DNA of 64,000 nt. Origin: Blastococcus sp. LR1 (GTDB lineage Bacteria; Actinomycetota; Actinomycetes; Mycobacteriales; Geodermatophilaceae). The notes beneath the pieces are model-generated. The model worked only from the letters and a program-made list of their open reading frames with translations. It made no database searches and was not told the DNA's origin. Every line of letters begins with the position of its first letter. The first letter of the stretch is position 1. Made by a program: the position numbers and the translations under genes. Of the stretch, positions 19,219-29,754 are shown piece after piece. The DNA is taken from NCBI RefSeq assembly GCF_020166105.1, contig NZ_JAIUJY010000001.1, positions 620,001 to 684,000 of the forward strand, read 5' to 3'.

Positions 19219-19749
19219 TCAGCGGGTGAGCTCGACGAGCTTCGTCACCGTGTTCCAGTTGCGGTTGGTCCCGGCGACGCCGAGCACCCGGTCCCACTTC
19301 ACCCCGCCGACGCCGCTGTTCTGGAAGCCGCCGGGCAGCCACAGGTACAGCTCCCGGCCGCAGAGCACGGATTCGCCGCCCTCCGCCTTCGGCGCCGCCG
19401 CCACCCGGTCGGGGTCCGGCGCCTCGGGGAAGAACGTGACCGAGTAACGGGAGCGGTCGGTGGCGAGGTGTCCGAGCGGGTCCGCGGCGAGGACGTCGGC
19501 CATCTCGTCAGCGGTCCGGAGGACGACCGGGACGTCGAGGCCGAACTCCTCCTGGATCGCCGCGGCCAGCTCTGCGGCCAACCGCGCCTCGGCTAGCTCG
19601 CTGTCGAGCAGCACGTTTCCGCTGGCCAGATGCGTGCGGACGGCGCCGTAGCCGCGCTCGGTCAGCACCTCGCGCAGCCGCGGCATGGACACCCGGCGGG
19701 TGGCGCCCAGGTTGATGGCACGCAGCAGCGCCACGTATCGAGTGCTCAC
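19219..19749 (-). CDS. DUF1697 family protein
   Basis: 176 residues with the family's signature opening: RYVALLRAINLGATRRVSM, then the THLASGNVLLDS strand and the closing GTNRNWNTVTKLVEL. The fold is ferredoxin-like; no biochemical role is established. The protein is compact, cytoplasmic, and apparently monocistronic. The ATG at 19749 immediately precedes the first conserved strand. A short CCCCAG tandem repeat lies upstream. Confidence 0.9.
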   Translation of the reverse strand: MSTRYVALLRAINLGATRRVSMPRLREVLTERGYGAVRTHLASGNVLLDSELAEARLAAELAAAIQEEFGLDVPVVLRTADEMADVLAADPLGHLATDRSRYSVTFFPEAPDPDRVAAAPKAEGGESVLCGRELYLWLPGGFQNSGVGGVKWDRVLGVAGTNRNWNTVTKLVELTR

Positions 19750-19782
19750 GCCCGCACGCTAGCCCCGCCGCCCACGCCCCCG

Positions 19783-19806
19783 CCCCAGCCCCAGCCCCAG
19801 CCCCAG
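19783..19806. repeat. CCCCAG hexanucleotide tandem repeat
   Basis: Four perfect copies of CCCCAG follow one another, ending in a degenerate CCCGAG. This is simple-sequence DNA and a possible slippage site, in the gap between the DUF1697 start and the DUF559 gene. Confidence 0.8.
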
Positions 19807-19810
19807 CCCG

Positions 19811-19864
19811 AGCGATGTGCGTCCAGGGCGCGACCTGCGGCCCATCACGCGCCCTCCGCGCACA
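19811..19864. repeat. REP-like element, left copy beside the DUF559 gene
   Basis: AGCGATGTGC, 28 variable bases, then GCGCCCTCCGCGCACA. The same outer boxes with exactly the same 28-base spacing recur at 20852-20905 on the other side of the gene. The ends can pair partly (GTGC with GCAC). It resembles a short palindromic repetitive unit. Confidence 0.65.
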
Positions 19865-19936
19865 GTGCCCCAGCTCTCTGTCCACAGATATCGGCGACGT
19901 CAGCCAGGCCCTCCCGTGGCGAGGCACCGTTTCGCC

Positions 19937-20851
19937 ATGTCTCACGACCCGGCCGCGCTCCTCGGTCCCGACGGCGTGGCGCGAACCTCGGATCTGGTGA
20001 ACCGGGTTGACCGCCACACCATCAGTTCCTGGGTGGCACGCGGCCGGCTGCTCCGCCCCTTTCCGGGCGTGGTCGTCCTCCCCGACGCGTGGCCGGACTG
20101 GCACTGCCGCGCACTGGCCGCGGTGTTCGCAACGGACGGCGTCCTCAGTCACGGCTCGGCGCTGGGGCTGTGGCGCCTGGCTCCGCGCGAAGGAGCCATT
20201 CACGTCTCCGTGCCCGCGTCCCGTCGCGCTCTCCGGCGACGCGGCCTCGTCGTGCACCGCGTGACCGAGGTGCCGGCCGACCGGCTGGGACGTCTGCCAG
20301 TGACGCTCCTCCCCCGCAGCCTGGTCGACGCCTGGGGCTGGGCGCACTCAGCGCGCGGTTCGGGCCGCGCCGTCGAGACGGTGCGCGGCGCCGTCATCGA
20401 GGTGGCCCGTGATCGCCGGTTGCAGCCGTCGGCCCTCCTTCTCGAGCTGAGCAGACAGCCCGCCCTGCCCGGCCGCCGTGCGCTGGTCGAGCTCATCGAC
20501 CTGGTGGCGCAGGGCTGCGAGAGCGAGCTGGAGATCTGGGGCGTCCAGCGGGTGCTACGCGGCCCTGGCATGCCGATGTTCCGGCAGCAGCATCCGGTCC
20601 GGCTGCCGTTCGGCGAGGTGCGGCTCGACGCGGCGATCCCGGAGCTGAAGATCGCTGTGGAGATGGACGGCGCCGCGTTCCACGGCAGCTCGGAGGCCCG
20701 GGAGCGAGACCTCATGCGCGACGCGGCCCTCGCCGCCCGCGGCTGGGTGGTGCTGCGCTTCAGCTACCGCCGGCTGCGGCGGGATCCGGAGGGCTGTCGG
20801 CGGGAGATCCTCTCGGTGATCCGCGAACGGTCCGCGCTCCTGCTGCGCTGA
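19937..20851 (+). CDS. DUF559/Vsr-like nuclease-fold protein with AbiEi-like N-terminus
   Basis: 304 residues from the ATG at 19937. The N-terminal 60 residues form a wHTH like that of type IV AbiEi antitoxins (GVARTSDLVNRVDRHTISSW). The C-terminal 110 residues match the DUF559 restriction-endonuclease-like fold: a conserved ESELE glutamate, VRLDAAIPELKIAVEMDG with the catalytic-type D/E-x-K pattern, and an RDLMRDAALAARGW helix. Many actinobacterial genomes carry several such genes of unknown role. It is flanked on both sides by a palindromic repeat, suggesting it moves as a unit. Confidence 0.8.
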   Translation: MSHDPAALLGPDGVARTSDLVNRVDRHTISSWVARGRLLRPFPGVVVLPDAWPDWHCRALAAVFATDGVLSHGSALGLWRLAPREGAIHVSVPASRRALRRRGLVVHRVTEVPADRLGRLPVTLLPRSLVDAWGWAHSARGSGRAVETVRGAVIEVARDRRLQPSALLLELSRQPALPGRRALVELIDLVAQGCESELEIWGVQRVLRGPGMPMFRQQHPVRLPFGEVRLDAAIPELKIAVEMDGAAFHGSSEARERDLMRDAALAARGWVVLRFSYRRLRRDPEGCRREILSVIRERSALLLR

Positions 20852-20921
20852 AGCGATGTGCACTGACGGCGGATTCGGACCCCCACAATGCGCCCTGCGC
20901 GCACATCGCTTCGCAGGGCGC
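20851..20921. repeat. REP-like element, right copy, starting at the DUF559 stop codon
   Basis: AAGCGATGTGC (20851-20861) is the exact reverse complement of GCACATCGCTT (20901-20911). Nested with it, GCGCCCTGCG (20890-20899) pairs with CGCAGGGCGC (20912-20921). The first bases overlap the TGA of the DUF559 gene. Boxes and spacing match the copy at 19811-19864. Confidence 0.7.
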
Positions 20922-20942
20922 AGCGTGGCCCGAAAACGCAGC

Positions 20943-20971
20943 GAGCCCGCCCCCGGATCGGGGACGGGCTC
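20943..20971 (-). terminator. Terminator of clpX
   Basis: GAGCCCG-C-CCCC pairs with GGGG-A-CGGGCTC around a 5-nt loop (one mismatch), 15 nt beyond the clpX stop. The stem is strong and GC-rich without a U-run, typical of actinobacteria. Confidence 0.75.
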
Positions 20972-20985
20972 GGAGCGGGAAGTGC

Positions 20986-22257
<1,272 letters not shown>

Positions 22258-22502
22258 CTGCTGACCTCCACCTGAGAAGCGCTGGTCCTGGTGCCAGGTA
22301 CCTGCGGTTGGATGTGTGCTGCTTGTCGTGCCCCTGCTCGACCTCGCTGACAGGCTGCCCCGCGAGGCTCTCCTCCCGGCGCTGTGGTCCGGGGTTCGGG
22401 CGTTCGCCGAACGTACCTGCCGCCGTCCACGAGCTCGGGCAATGACTCACCCGGGTTCGTCCCGGCCGTCCCTCTTCTGTCTCGCAGCCCCCGGACCCCC
22501 GA

Positions 22503-22547
22503 CGGTACGGGCCGAGCACGCGTCACGCGCGCCCTCGGCCCGTACCG
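22503..22547 (-). terminator. Terminator hairpin after clpP2
   Basis: CGGTACGGGCCGAG and CTCGGCCCGTACCG form a perfect 14-bp stem with a 17-nt loop, 6 nt past the clpP2 stop. It separates the clpP1P2 transcript from clpX. Confidence 0.8.
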
Positions 22548-22552
22548 AAAGA

Positions 22553-23182
22553 TCAGACCGGGGGAAGAGCGTTGAGCTTCCTGCTCTGGATCACCTGGTC
22601 GACGATCCCGTACTCCTTGGCCTCCTCGGCCGTGAGGATCTTGTCGCGGTCGATGTCCTTGCGGACCTGCTCCTTCGTCCGGCCGGTGTGCCGCGCGAGG
22701 ATCTCCTCCATCTGCATGCGCACCCGCTCGATCTCCGCGGCGTGGATCTCCAGGTCGGAGACCTGGCCGCCGGCCTCGCCCGAGGGCTGGTGGATCAGCA
22801 CGCGGGAGTACGGCAGCGCCAGGCGCTTGCCGGGCGTCCCGGCCGCGAGCAGGACGGCGGCGGCGGAGGCCGCCTGGCCCATGCAGACGGTCTGGATGTC
22901 CGGGCGGACGAACATCATCGTGTCGTAGATGGCCATCAGCGAGGTGAAGGAGCCACCGGGCGAGTTGATGTAGATGGTGATGTCGCGGTCCGGGTCGGCC
23001 GACTCGAGCGTGATGAGCTGCGCCATCACGTCGTTCGCCGACGCGTCGTCGACCTGCACCCCGAGGAAGATGATGCGCTCCTCGAAGAGCTTGTTGTAGG
23101 GGTTGGACTCCTTCATGCCGTAGCTCGTGCGCTCCACGAAGGAGGGCAGGATGTAGCGGCTGGAGGGCATCTCGAAGCTCAT
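22553..23182 (-). CDS. clpP2: ATP-dependent Clp protease proteolytic subunit ClpP2
   Basis: 209 residues. The serine protease triad is visible: Ser in [11 protein letters not shown], His in LIHQPSG, and Asp in the DIDRDK segment. YINSPGG marks the oxyanion strand. The N-terminal [10 protein letters not shown] region forms the axial loop. Actinobacteria assemble mixed ClpP1P2 tetradecamers, and the two paralogues lie in tandem here, 17 nt apart. Which paralogue is called 1 or 2 follows gene order and is conventional. Confidence 0.95.
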   Translation of the reverse strand: MSFEMPSSRYILPSFVERTSYGMKESNPYNKLFEERIIFLGVQVDDASANDVMAQLITLESADPDRDITIYINSPGGSFTSLMAIYDTMMFVRPDIQTVCMGQAASAAAVLLAAGTPGKRLALPYSRVLIHQPSGEAGGQVSDLEIHAAEIERVRMQMEEILARHTGRTKEQVRKDIDRDKILTAEEAKEYGIVDQVIQSRKLNALPPV

Positions 23183-23199
23183 CTGTTTGTCCTCAGGCC

Positions 23200-23838
23200 T
23201 CAGTTGTCGCTGACCGGGTTGGCGCTGTCGGTCATGGCCGCCCTGCTCACCACGTGGTCGACGAAGCCGTACTCGAGCGCCTGCTGCGCGGTGAACCAGC
23301 GGTCGCGGTCGGAGTCCTCGAGGATCCGCTCGACGGTCTGCCCGGTGAGCTCCGCCTGCAGCTCCGACAGCTCCTGCTTGGTCCGCCGGAACAGGTCGGC
23401 CTGGATGGCGATGTCGGAGGCGGTGCCGCCGACGCCGGCCGAGGGCTGGTGCATCAAGATCCGCGCGTGCGGCAGGGCGTAGCGCTTGCCCTTGGTGCCG
23501 GCGGTGAGCAGGAACTGGCCCATGGAGGCGGCCAGGCCCATGCCGTAGGTGGCGACGTCGCAGTCGATGAACTGCATCGTGTCGTAGATCGCCATGCCCG
23601 CGGTGACCGAGCCGCCGGGCGAGTTGATGTAGAGGTGGATGTCTGCCTTGGGGTCCTCGGCGGAGAGCAGCAGCATCTGGGCGACGAGCTGGTTGGCGAT
23701 GACGTCGTCCACCTGGGTGCCCAGGAAGATGATCCGCTCACGCAGCAGTCGCTCGTAGACCGAGTCGCCGAGGTTCATCATGCCGCCGGCGCCGCGCATC
23801 ATCGGCGCGCTCGCCAGGGTGGGGTCGGTAATGCTCAC
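23200..23838 (-). CDS. clpP1: ATP-dependent Clp protease proteolytic subunit ClpP1
   Basis: 212 residues from the GTG at 23838, with GGAGG upstream; a longer frame to 23910 adds unrelated residues and an internal ATG at MMRGAGG is also possible. The triad is Ser in [11 protein letters not shown], His in LMHQPSAG and Asp in DSDRDRWF. It is the first gene of the clpP1-clpP2 pair. The N-terminal 20 residues are a propeptide-like extension that may be processed. Confidence 0.93.
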   Translation of the reverse strand: MSITDPTLASAPMMRGAGGMMNLGDSVYERLLRERIIFLGTQVDDVIANQLVAQMLLLSAEDPKADIHLYINSPGGSVTAGMAIYDTMQFIDCDVATYGMGLAASMGQFLLTAGTKGKRYALPHARILMHQPSAGVGGTASDIAIQADLFRRTKQELSELQAELTGQTVERILEDSDRDRWFTAQQALEYGFVDHVVSRAAMTDSANPVSDN

Positions 23839-23928
23839 GGGTGCGGTGACCTCCGTAGAACTGTCTGAGCAGTCGGTCTCGGTGGGTGGTGCGGGCTTCG
23901 AACGGCCCACCGGGGAGAGGTACCCCCC

Positions 23929-23938
23929 GGCGATCGCC
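23929..23938. promoter_or_regulatory. Palindrome upstream of clpP1
   Basis: GGCGATCGCC, a perfect 10-bp palindrome, lies about 90 bp before the clpP1 start. Clp operons of actinobacteria are commonly activated by ClgR, but the match to a known box is not good enough to claim. A regulatory role is only possible. Confidence 0.2.
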
Positions 23939-24032
23939 TGAGTCCTGTCGACCCTAACGCGGACCTCCGACGACTCAGTCCCGAACAGGGCGGTGTTCGC
24001 CGTCGGCGCAGCGAAGGGCCCAGGAAAACGAG

Positions 24033-24070
24033 CGACGCCGCCCCTCCCCTGCCGGGGAAGGACGGCGTCG
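24033..24070 (-). terminator. Terminator of tig
   Basis: A 17-bp stem with two mismatches (CGACGCCG paired with CGGCGTCG, then CCCC with GGGG, loop TGCC) lies 19 nt beyond the tig stop. It separates tig from the clpP1 promoter. Confidence 0.75.
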
Positions 24071-24089
24071 ACGATCGGCCGGGGGCTGA

Positions 24090-25487
24090 TCAGGCGTTCT
24101 CGGTCTCCTCGGCGGGAGCCTCGTCCTCGGCGGTCTCGGCGTCCTCGGCGGCGGGCGCCTGGATCGTCTTGGGCCGCATGGCCTCGAGGTCGACCTTGTT
24201 GCCCGAGGCGTCGGTGATCGTCGCCTGCTCGAGCAGCTGGGCCAGCGTCTTGGTCCGGCGCACGTCGGCGACGAACTCGGCGATGTTGTTCGACTGCTGC
24301 AGCTGCTGCGCGTACTGCTCCGGGCTCATCCGGTTGCGCTGCGCCTGCGCCATGATCTGCGCCGACAGGTCGTCGTTGTCGACGGTGACCTCACGGGCGT
24401 CGGCGATCGCGTCCAGGATGAACTGGGTCTTGACCGCCTCCTCGACCGTCTTCTTCTGGTCGGCGTCGTAGGCCTCACGGCTCTCGGCGCCGGTCATCTG
24501 GAGGAAGGCGTCCCAGTCCATGCCGGCCTGGCGCAGCTCGTTCTCGAAGGAGCGGTTGCGCCACTCGATCTCGCGCTCGACGAGGTTCTCCGGCATCGGC
24601 ACCTCGACGGTCTCGAGCAGCTGCTCGACGATCTTGTCGCGGGCCTGCGCGCCCTGCTGGATCACCTTGGTGCGGGCCAGGCGGGTGCGGACGTCCTCGC
24701 GGAGCTCGGCGAGGGTGTCGAACTCGCTGGAGGTCTGGGCGAACTCGTCGTCCAGCTCCGGCAGCTCCTTCTCCTTGACCGAGCGCACCGTCACGGTGAC
24801 GTCGGCCTGCTCGCCGGCGTTCGGGCCGGAGAGGAGGGCGGTCTGGAAGGTCTTCGACTCGTCGGCGGACAGGCCGACGACGGCGTCGTCCAGGCCCTCC
24901 ATGAGGTTCCCGGAGCCGATCTCGTAGGACATGCCCGTGGTGGAGCCGTCCTCCAGGATCTCGCCGTTGAGCTTGGCCTCGAGGTCGATCGAGACGAAGT
25001 CGCCCTGCTGGGCCGGGCGCTCGACGGCCTGGAGCATGCCGAAGCGCTCGCGGGTGACGGTGATCTGCTGGTCGATCTCCTCGTCGGTGACCTCGACGTC
25101 GTCGACGGTCACGGCGATGCTCTCGAGCTCCGGCAGCGTCAGCTGCGGGGCGACGTCGACCTCGGCGGTGAAGGCGAGGGACTCGTTGTCGTCGAGCCGG
25201 GTCACCTCGACCTCGGGCTGGCCGAGGACGCGGACCTGGTTCTCGCGGACGACCTCGGAGTAGATCTCCGGGATGGCGTGCTGGACGACCTGCTCCAGGA
25301 CGACGGGGCGGCCGATGCGCTGGTCGAGGACGCGGTGCGGCACCTTGCCGGGGCGGAAGCCGGGGACGCGGACCTGCTTGCCCAGCTCCTTGTAGACCTC
25401 ACCGAAGGCGTGGTCCAGGTCCCCCCAAGCCGCCTCGATCGCAATCCGGACCCGCGTGGGGCCCAGTTCCTCGATGGTGCTCTTCAC
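24090..25487 (-). CDS. tig: Trigger factor chaperone
   Basis: 465 residues from the GTG at 25487, which has GAGGAG 10 nt upstream. The ribosome-binding domain carries the [12 protein letters not shown] signature (about 45-56). A FKBP-type PPIase domain (about 155-240) and the long helical C-terminal chaperone arms follow, ending in an acidic Ala/Glu tail. It binds near the ribosomal exit tunnel and shields nascent chains. It lies beside the clp genes, the usual tig-clpP-clpX neighbourhood. Confidence 0.95.
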   Translation of the reverse strand: MKSTIEELGPTRVRIAIEAAWGDLDHAFGEVYKELGKQVRVPGFRPGKVPHRVLDQRIGRPVVLEQVVQHAIPEIYSEVVRENQVRVLGQPEVEVTRLDDNESLAFTAEVDVAPQLTLPELESIAVTVDDVEVTDEEIDQQITVTRERFGMLQAVERPAQQGDFVSIDLEAKLNGEILEDGSTTGMSYEIGSGNLMEGLDDAVVGLSADESKTFQTALLSGPNAGEQADVTVTVRSVKEKELPELDDEFAQTSSEFDTLAELREDVRTRLARTKVIQQGAQARDKIVEQLLETVEVPMPENLVEREIEWRNRSFENELRQAGMDWDAFLQMTGAESREAYDADQKKTVEEAVKTQFILDAIADAREVTVDNDDLSAQIMAQAQRNRMSPEQYAQQLQQSNNIAEFVADVRRTKTLAQLLEQATITDASGNKVDLEAMRPKTIQAPAAEDAETAEDEAPAEETENA

Positions 25488-25618
25488 AGCGGCAGTGCTC
25501 CTCGGTAAGACAGCGGATGGGGCGCCAGAGTGCTCCGACGGCGCCGGTCGACCCCCGAGTCTACGGACGGCGGAGGCACGGGCGCGGGGGCGGGATGCGC
25601 CGCCCTCAGCGCCTGCGG

Positions 25619-25692
25619 TCGGGGTGACAGGATTTGAACCTGCGGCCCCCTGCTCCCAAAGCAGGTGCGCTACCAAGCTGCGCTACACCCCG
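25619..25692 (-). tRNA. tRNA-Pro(TGG)
   Basis: The 74-nt minus-strand sequence folds as a cloverleaf: acceptor CGGGGTG/CACCCCG, a D-loop with GCGCAGCTTGG, anticodon stem CCTGC/GCAGG around TTTGGGA (anticodon TGG), and T-arm with GGTTCAAATCC. Discriminator A follows. No CCA is encoded. Confidence 0.95.
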
Positions 25693-25756
25693 TAGCGAGC
25701 GTGAGTCTAGGCGCGTCGGCCGAGCGGCCCCGTGCGCGCGTCCCCGTCCGCCCTGC

Positions 25757-27211
25757 TCACGCCGAGACCCCGGGCCGGCGACCGGCCCACGGCGCTGCCT
25801 CCTCCAGAGCCGCCGCGACCCTCACCAGCACGTCTTCGCGCCCGTTGGCCGCGACGAGCTGGACGCCGATGGGGAGACCGTCGTCGGTCAGGTGCAGCGG
25901 CAGGCTGATCGCCGGCTGACCGGTGACGTTGAACTGCGAGGTGTAGGGCATCAGGCTGTTGATCCGACGTCCCTCCTCCTTGTCGCCGCCCGCGGTGAGC
26001 CAGCCCAGCTCGGGCGGCCGCGCGGCGATCGTCGGCGTCACCAGGAGGTCGAACCCCTGCCCGCCGAGCTCGGGCGTAGCCCACCAGCCGGCCATCCGCC
26101 TGGTCCACGCCCCGAGCCATGCACGCGCGCCGACGTAGTCCTCGGCGGAGAGCTTCCGCCCGACGGCGCGGTACAGGGCGTTGCGGGGCTCGAGCTCGGA
26201 GTCCTCGACCGGCCGGCCCAGCGCCGAGCGCTCGAGGGCGGAGAGGGTGAGGGCGATGTCGGCCGCGATGGTGGTGGTGAAGAACCGCGGGAAGAGCGGC
26301 TCGAACATGGCCTCCGGCGCTCCCGGAGCGACATCGCAGCCGATGCCCTCCAGCAGCCGGCCGGCCTGCGCCACCGCTTCCCGGCAGGCCGGGTCGTCGA
26401 GGTACTGCTCACCCGGGGCGGCGTCCAGCAGGCCGACGCGCAGCCGGCCGACGGGCGCACCCACCTCCGCCGCGAGCGGCCGCGGCAGCGGCGGAGCGGC
26501 GTAGGGGTCGCCGGGCATCGGCCCGGCGATGAGGTCCAGGACGGCGGCGGTGTCGCGTACGGACCGGGTGAGGACGCCGTCGATCGTGGCGCCGGCCCAG
26601 CCCTCCCCCACGTCGGGGCCCTGGCTGACCCGGGCCCTGGTCGGCTTCAGTCCGACCAGCCCGCACTCCGCGGCAGGGATGCGGATCGATCCCCCGCCGT
26701 CGTTCGCGTGGGCCAGAGGGACCAGACCGGCGGCCACCGCGGCTGCCGAACCGCCGCTGGAGCCCCCGGTCGAGCGGCTGGTGTCGTAGGGGTTGCGGGC
26801 CGGCGGGTTCGCGGCCGGCTCCGTGGTGATCGTGGTGCCGAACTCCGGCACGTTCGTCCGGCCGAGGACGACGAAGCCCGCCGCCCGGAACCGCTGCGCG
26901 AGATAGCTGTCGTTCGGCCACCGGACGCCGGCGTCCCGCAGGAACGACGTGCCGTAGTGGGTCTCTTCGCCGGCGACGTGGCAGCCGAGGTCCTTGAGCA
27001 GCAGCGGAACCCCGCGGAACGGGCCGTCCGGGAGCTCGCCGCGGGCTTCCGCGCGGGCGGCGTCGAAGCGCTCGCGCAGCACAGCGTCCAGCTGGGGGTT
27101 GACCCGTTGGATGCGCTCGATCGCCGCCTCGACGAGTTCCGCCGGCGTGGCCTCGCCGGTCCGGACGAGAGCTGCCTGCGCGGTGGCGTCCAGCCAAGTG
27201 GTGTCGGTCAC
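25757..27211 (-). CDS. Amidase signature family enzyme
   Basis: 484 residues from the GTG at 27211. The Ser-cisSer-Lys triad is visible: Lys73 in LLLKDLG, the cis-Ser in GGSSGGS (near 151) and the nucleophile Ser175 in DGGGSIRIP. Members hydrolyse linear amides; family members with similar length include 6-aminohexanoate-cyclic-dimer hydrolase-like enzymes, but the substrate cannot be assigned. Gat A is unlikely, as no gatB or gatC is near. The start overlaps the stop of the DUF2306 gene. Confidence 0.9.
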   Translation of the reverse strand: MTDTTWLDATAQAALVRTGEATPAELVEAAIERIQRVNPQLDAVLRERFDAARAEARGELPDGPFRGVPLLLKDLGCHVAGEETHYGTSFLRDAGVRWPNDSYLAQRFRAAGFVVLGRTNVPEFGTTITTEPAANPPARNPYDTSRSTGGSSGGSAAAVAAGLVPLAHANDGGGSIRIPAAECGLVGLKPTRARVSQGPDVGEGWAGATIDGVLTRSVRDTAAVLDLIAGPMPGDPYAAPPLPRPLAAEVGAPVGRLRVGLLDAAPGEQYLDDPACREAVAQAGRLLEGIGCDVAPGAPEAMFEPLFPRFFTTTIAADIALTLSALERSALGRPVEDSELEPRNALYRAVGRKLSAEDYVGARAWLGAWTRRMAGWWATPELGGQGFDLLVTPTIAARPPELGWLTAGGDKEEGRRINSLMPYTSQFNVTGQPAISLPLHLTDDGLPIGVQLVAANGREDVLVRVAAALEEAAPWAGRRPGVSA

Positions 27212-27888
27212 ACCCCGACCGTAGCGGCGGGCGCCGACGGAGATCGACGCGCACGCACGACCGCCCGGCGGCGGATGAGCCACTCGGCGACCGCCAGGTT
27301 GATCAGCCAGCCGGCACCCATGGGCCAGGCCTCGGTGGCCGAGCCGGTCCCCCCCACCACCGCGAGCCAGACGCCGGCCGTGATCACCTGCGTCCCGGCG
27401 CCCAGGCCCAGTGCGTAGCCGCGCAGCATCCAGGCGCGGTGCCGGGCGAGGTCCCGCCGCAGGACGGCGGCCACGCCCAGGACCAGCGATCCGGCCATCC
27501 CGATCCCGGCGGCCGCGCGGAACAGCGAGAGCAGGCCGCTGTCGGTCCCGATGATGACGACGGTCAGCCAGAGCCCGCTGAGCGCTGCGACCAGACCCGC
27601 CGGCGCGGCGATCCGACCGGTGAGCCGGTGCCAGCGTGGCCGCCGACCGCGGGTGCCGGGCACGAACTGGAACGCGCCCACCACCGTGAAGACGAGCGCG
27701 CTGAGGATGTGCACCACGAGAGGCACGGGCGCAGCTGCCGACCGCGGCTGCTCGGGGAGCGCCACTGCGCCGCCGGACAGCTCGACCAGCCGGGCAGCAC
27801 CGGCCGCGACCGGCACGAGGGCCAGGACGATGAGGGCGGCTGGCGCCAGCCACCGGGCGCGGGACGTTCCGGGCGCTGTTGCGGTCAT
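27208..27888 (-). CDS. DUF2306 integral membrane protein
   Basis: 226 residues with about six hydrophobic helices. Diagnostic features are VHILSALVFTVVGAFQF, the following basic loop RRPRWHRLTGR, and DLARHRAWMLRGYAL; the spaced His/Arg residues resemble cytochrome b561-like haem ligands proposed for DUF2306. Function unknown. The stop overlaps the amidase start by 4 nt, so they form an operon. No promoter is evident upstream. Confidence 0.85.
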   Translation of the reverse strand: MTATAPGTSRARWLAPAALIVLALVPVAAGAARLVELSGGAVALPEQPRSAAAPVPLVVHILSALVFTVVGAFQFVPGTRGRRPRWHRLTGRIAAPAGLVAALSGLWLTVVIIGTDSGLLSLFRAAAGIGMAGSLVLGVAAVLRRDLARHRAWMLRGYALGLGAGTQVITAGVWLAVVGGTGSATEAWPMGAGWLINLAVAEWLIRRRAVVRARRSPSAPAATVGV

Positions 27889-27967
27889 GCAGCGATCGTC
27901 GGGGACGGCAGAACGCCGGTCATCGGGCGAAAGGCCGGACCCGCACTCGTCCCAAGGTATGAGCCGG

Positions 27968-28630
27968 CTACCGGCCCGGCGCCACGCGGCGGGTGTCGTA
28001 CGCCCAGATGGCCAGCTCCACGCGGTTCCGGACGCCGAGCTTGGCCATGAGGCTGCCGACGTGGGTCTTCACCGTGCTCAGCGTGACGTGCAGCTCCCGG
28101 GCGATCTCGTCGTTCGAGCGGCCCCGTGCCACGGCGGCCAGGACCTCCTCCTCCCGGTCGGTCAACGGGACGACGGGCTGCGCCGCTGGAGGGGACGGCG
28201 CCGTGCCGGCGAAGGTGTCGAGCAGCCGGGCGGTGACGCTCGGAGCGATCAGGGCGTCCCCCCGGGCGGCGGCGTGCACCGCCTGGGCCAGCAGATCGGG
28301 GCCGGCGTCCTTGAGCAGGAAGCCCCGGGCCCCGGCACGCAGGGCGGCGTAGACGTACTCGTCCAGGTCGAACGTGGTGATGACGACGACGGCGATCGGT
28401 TCCGCGGCGTCGGGCCCGGCGAGCCGGCGGGTGGCCTCGAGCCCGTCGGTCCCGGGCATGCGGATGTCGAGCAGGCAGACGTCGGGACGCAGCCGGCGGG
28501 CGAGCTGGACGGCCTCCTCGCCGTCGGCGGCCTCGCCGACCACCTCGATGCCGGGCTGGGCGTCGAGGATCATCCGCAGCCCGGTCCGCACGATCTCCTG
28601 GTCGTCGGCGACCACCACCCGGACGGTCAT
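27968..28630 (-). CDS. NarL/LuxR-family response regulator
   Basis: 220 residues. The receiver domain (1-120) begins VRVVVADDQEIVRTGL and has the phospho-acceptor Asp in CLLDIRMPGTDG. The LuxR-type HTH (about 155-215) contains LTDREEEVLAAVARGRSNDEIA and STVKTHV. When phosphorylated by its kinase it binds promoter DNA. It overlaps the kinase stop by 4 nt, giving a cognate pair. The signal and target genes are unknown. Confidence 0.93.
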   Translation of the reverse strand: MTVRVVVADDQEIVRTGLRMILDAQPGIEVVGEAADGEEAVQLARRLRPDVCLLDIRMPGTDGLEATRRLAGPDAAEPIAVVVITTFDLDEYVYAALRAGARGFLLKDAGPDLLAQAVHAAARGDALIAPSVTARLLDTFAGTAPSPPAAQPVVPLTDREEEVLAAVARGRSNDEIARELHVTLSTVKTHVGSLMAKLGVRNRVELAIWAYDTRRVAPGR

Positions 28631-29754
28631 GCCGGCCCCCGCCGGGGCAGCACAGCGGTGACAGTCCAGCCGGAGTGGGCGTCCGGACCGGCCTGGAACG
28701 TGCCGCCGAGCAGGGAGGCGCGCTCGGCCATGCCGCGGAGGCCGAAGCCGGGCGGGGCCGGACGGGCGCTGTCGCCGTCGTCCCCGACCCGCAGGTGCAC
28801 GGAGTCCTCGTCGACGACGACGCGCACCTCGATGCGGGTCACGCGACGGGCGTGCCGGCGGGCGTTGGTGACCGACTCCTGCGCCAGCCGGTAGCCGGCG
28901 GCAGCCACCGAGGGAGAGACGGCGTCCGCGTCACCGACCACCTCGACGTCCACGACCGGCCCGTCCGCGGTCGCCAGCCGGTGCAGGTCGGCCAGCCCGG
29001 GGGTGGGCGAGAGCTCGGCGGGGTCGTCGCGGCGCAGCGTCCGCACCATGCTGCGCATCTCGGCCAGCGTGCTGGCCGCCTCGGCCTCGATCAGCCGCAG
29101 CGCCTCGGCCGCGGCCTCCGGGCGGGCGGTCGCGGTGGCCAGGCCGGCCTGCGCGCGGATGGCGATCGCCGAGACGTGGTGGGCGACGGTGTCGTGCAGG
29201 TCGCGGGCCAGGCCCTCGCGCTCCCGCGCCGCGACCTGGTCGAGCTCGCGCGCCCGGGCCCTCGCACGTGAGCGGGCAGCCGACCCCAGCGCCAGGGCCG
29301 TGAGCAGGATGGCGGACCCACCGATGGCGTCCCCCGTGGATGTCGTGCCCGCGAGCATCGACACGACTGCGCTGACGAGGAGGAACGCCAGCCCGCCGAG
29401 TGCCTCGCGCCCGGACCCCCAGCGGACGACGGCATAGGGCAGCACGAGGCCGACGACGGCCGAGTACAGACCGTTCTCGTCGCCGGTGACGACCGCGAGC
29501 ACGTCCAGCGCGAGGAACCAGCCGACGAGGACGAGCAGTGGGTGCGTCCGGCGCCAGAGCAGCAGCGGCACGAGCGCGCAGAGGACGGCGACCTGCAGCC
29601 AGGAGAAGGGCAGGTCGACGCGGAGCACGCCTTCCAGCACCGCGGCGGCCGGGGCCAGGGCGACCAGGGCCACGTCCCACCAGGCGCGCGACGGCGGGTC
29701 CGGTGGCCGGGGCTCGGACCACACCGAGCGCAGCAGCGCATGCACGCCGGTCAC
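28627..29754 (-). CDS. DesK/NarX-type sensor histidine kinase
   Basis: 375 residues from the GTG at 29754. The N-terminal half has five or six membrane helices with short loops, so the sensed signal is probably in or near the membrane. The HisKA_3 dimerisation helix contains the phospho-His in LARDLHDTVAHHVS. The ATPase domain shows the N-box ESVTNARRHA, DDG and GFGLRGM glycine motifs. It phosphorylates the overlapping NarL-type regulator. An in-frame extension to 29976 overlaps tRNA-Gly and is not credible. Confidence 0.9.
   Translation of the reverse strand: MTGVHALLRSVWSEPRPPDPPSRAWWDVALVALAPAAAVLEGVLRVDLPFSWLQVAVLCALVPLLLWRRTHPLLVLVGWFLALDVLAVVTGDENGLYSAVVGLVLPYAVVRWGSGREALGGLAFLLVSAVVSMLAGTTSTGDAIGGSAILLTALALGSAARSRARARARELDQVAAREREGLARDLHDTVAHHVSAIAIRAQAGLATATARPEAAAEALRLIEAEAASTLAEMRSMVRTLRRDDPAELSPTPGLADLHRLATADGPVVDVEVVGDADAVSPSVAAAGYRLAQESVTNARRHARRVTRIEVRVVVDEDSVHLRVGDDGDSARPAPPGFGLRGMAERASLLGGTFQAGPDAHSGWTVTAVLPRRGPA

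Noticed and set aside
19783-19806. CCCCAG copies as a possible CRISPR array
   Set aside because: The units are 6 bp and contiguous, with no spacers. This is simple tandem repeat DNA.
23929-24015. Palindromes upstream of clpP1 as ClgR boxes
   Set aside because: The TTCGC/GCGAA spacing and the GGCGATCGCC core do not fit a ClgR consensus that I can recall with confidence, so only a plain palindrome is reported.
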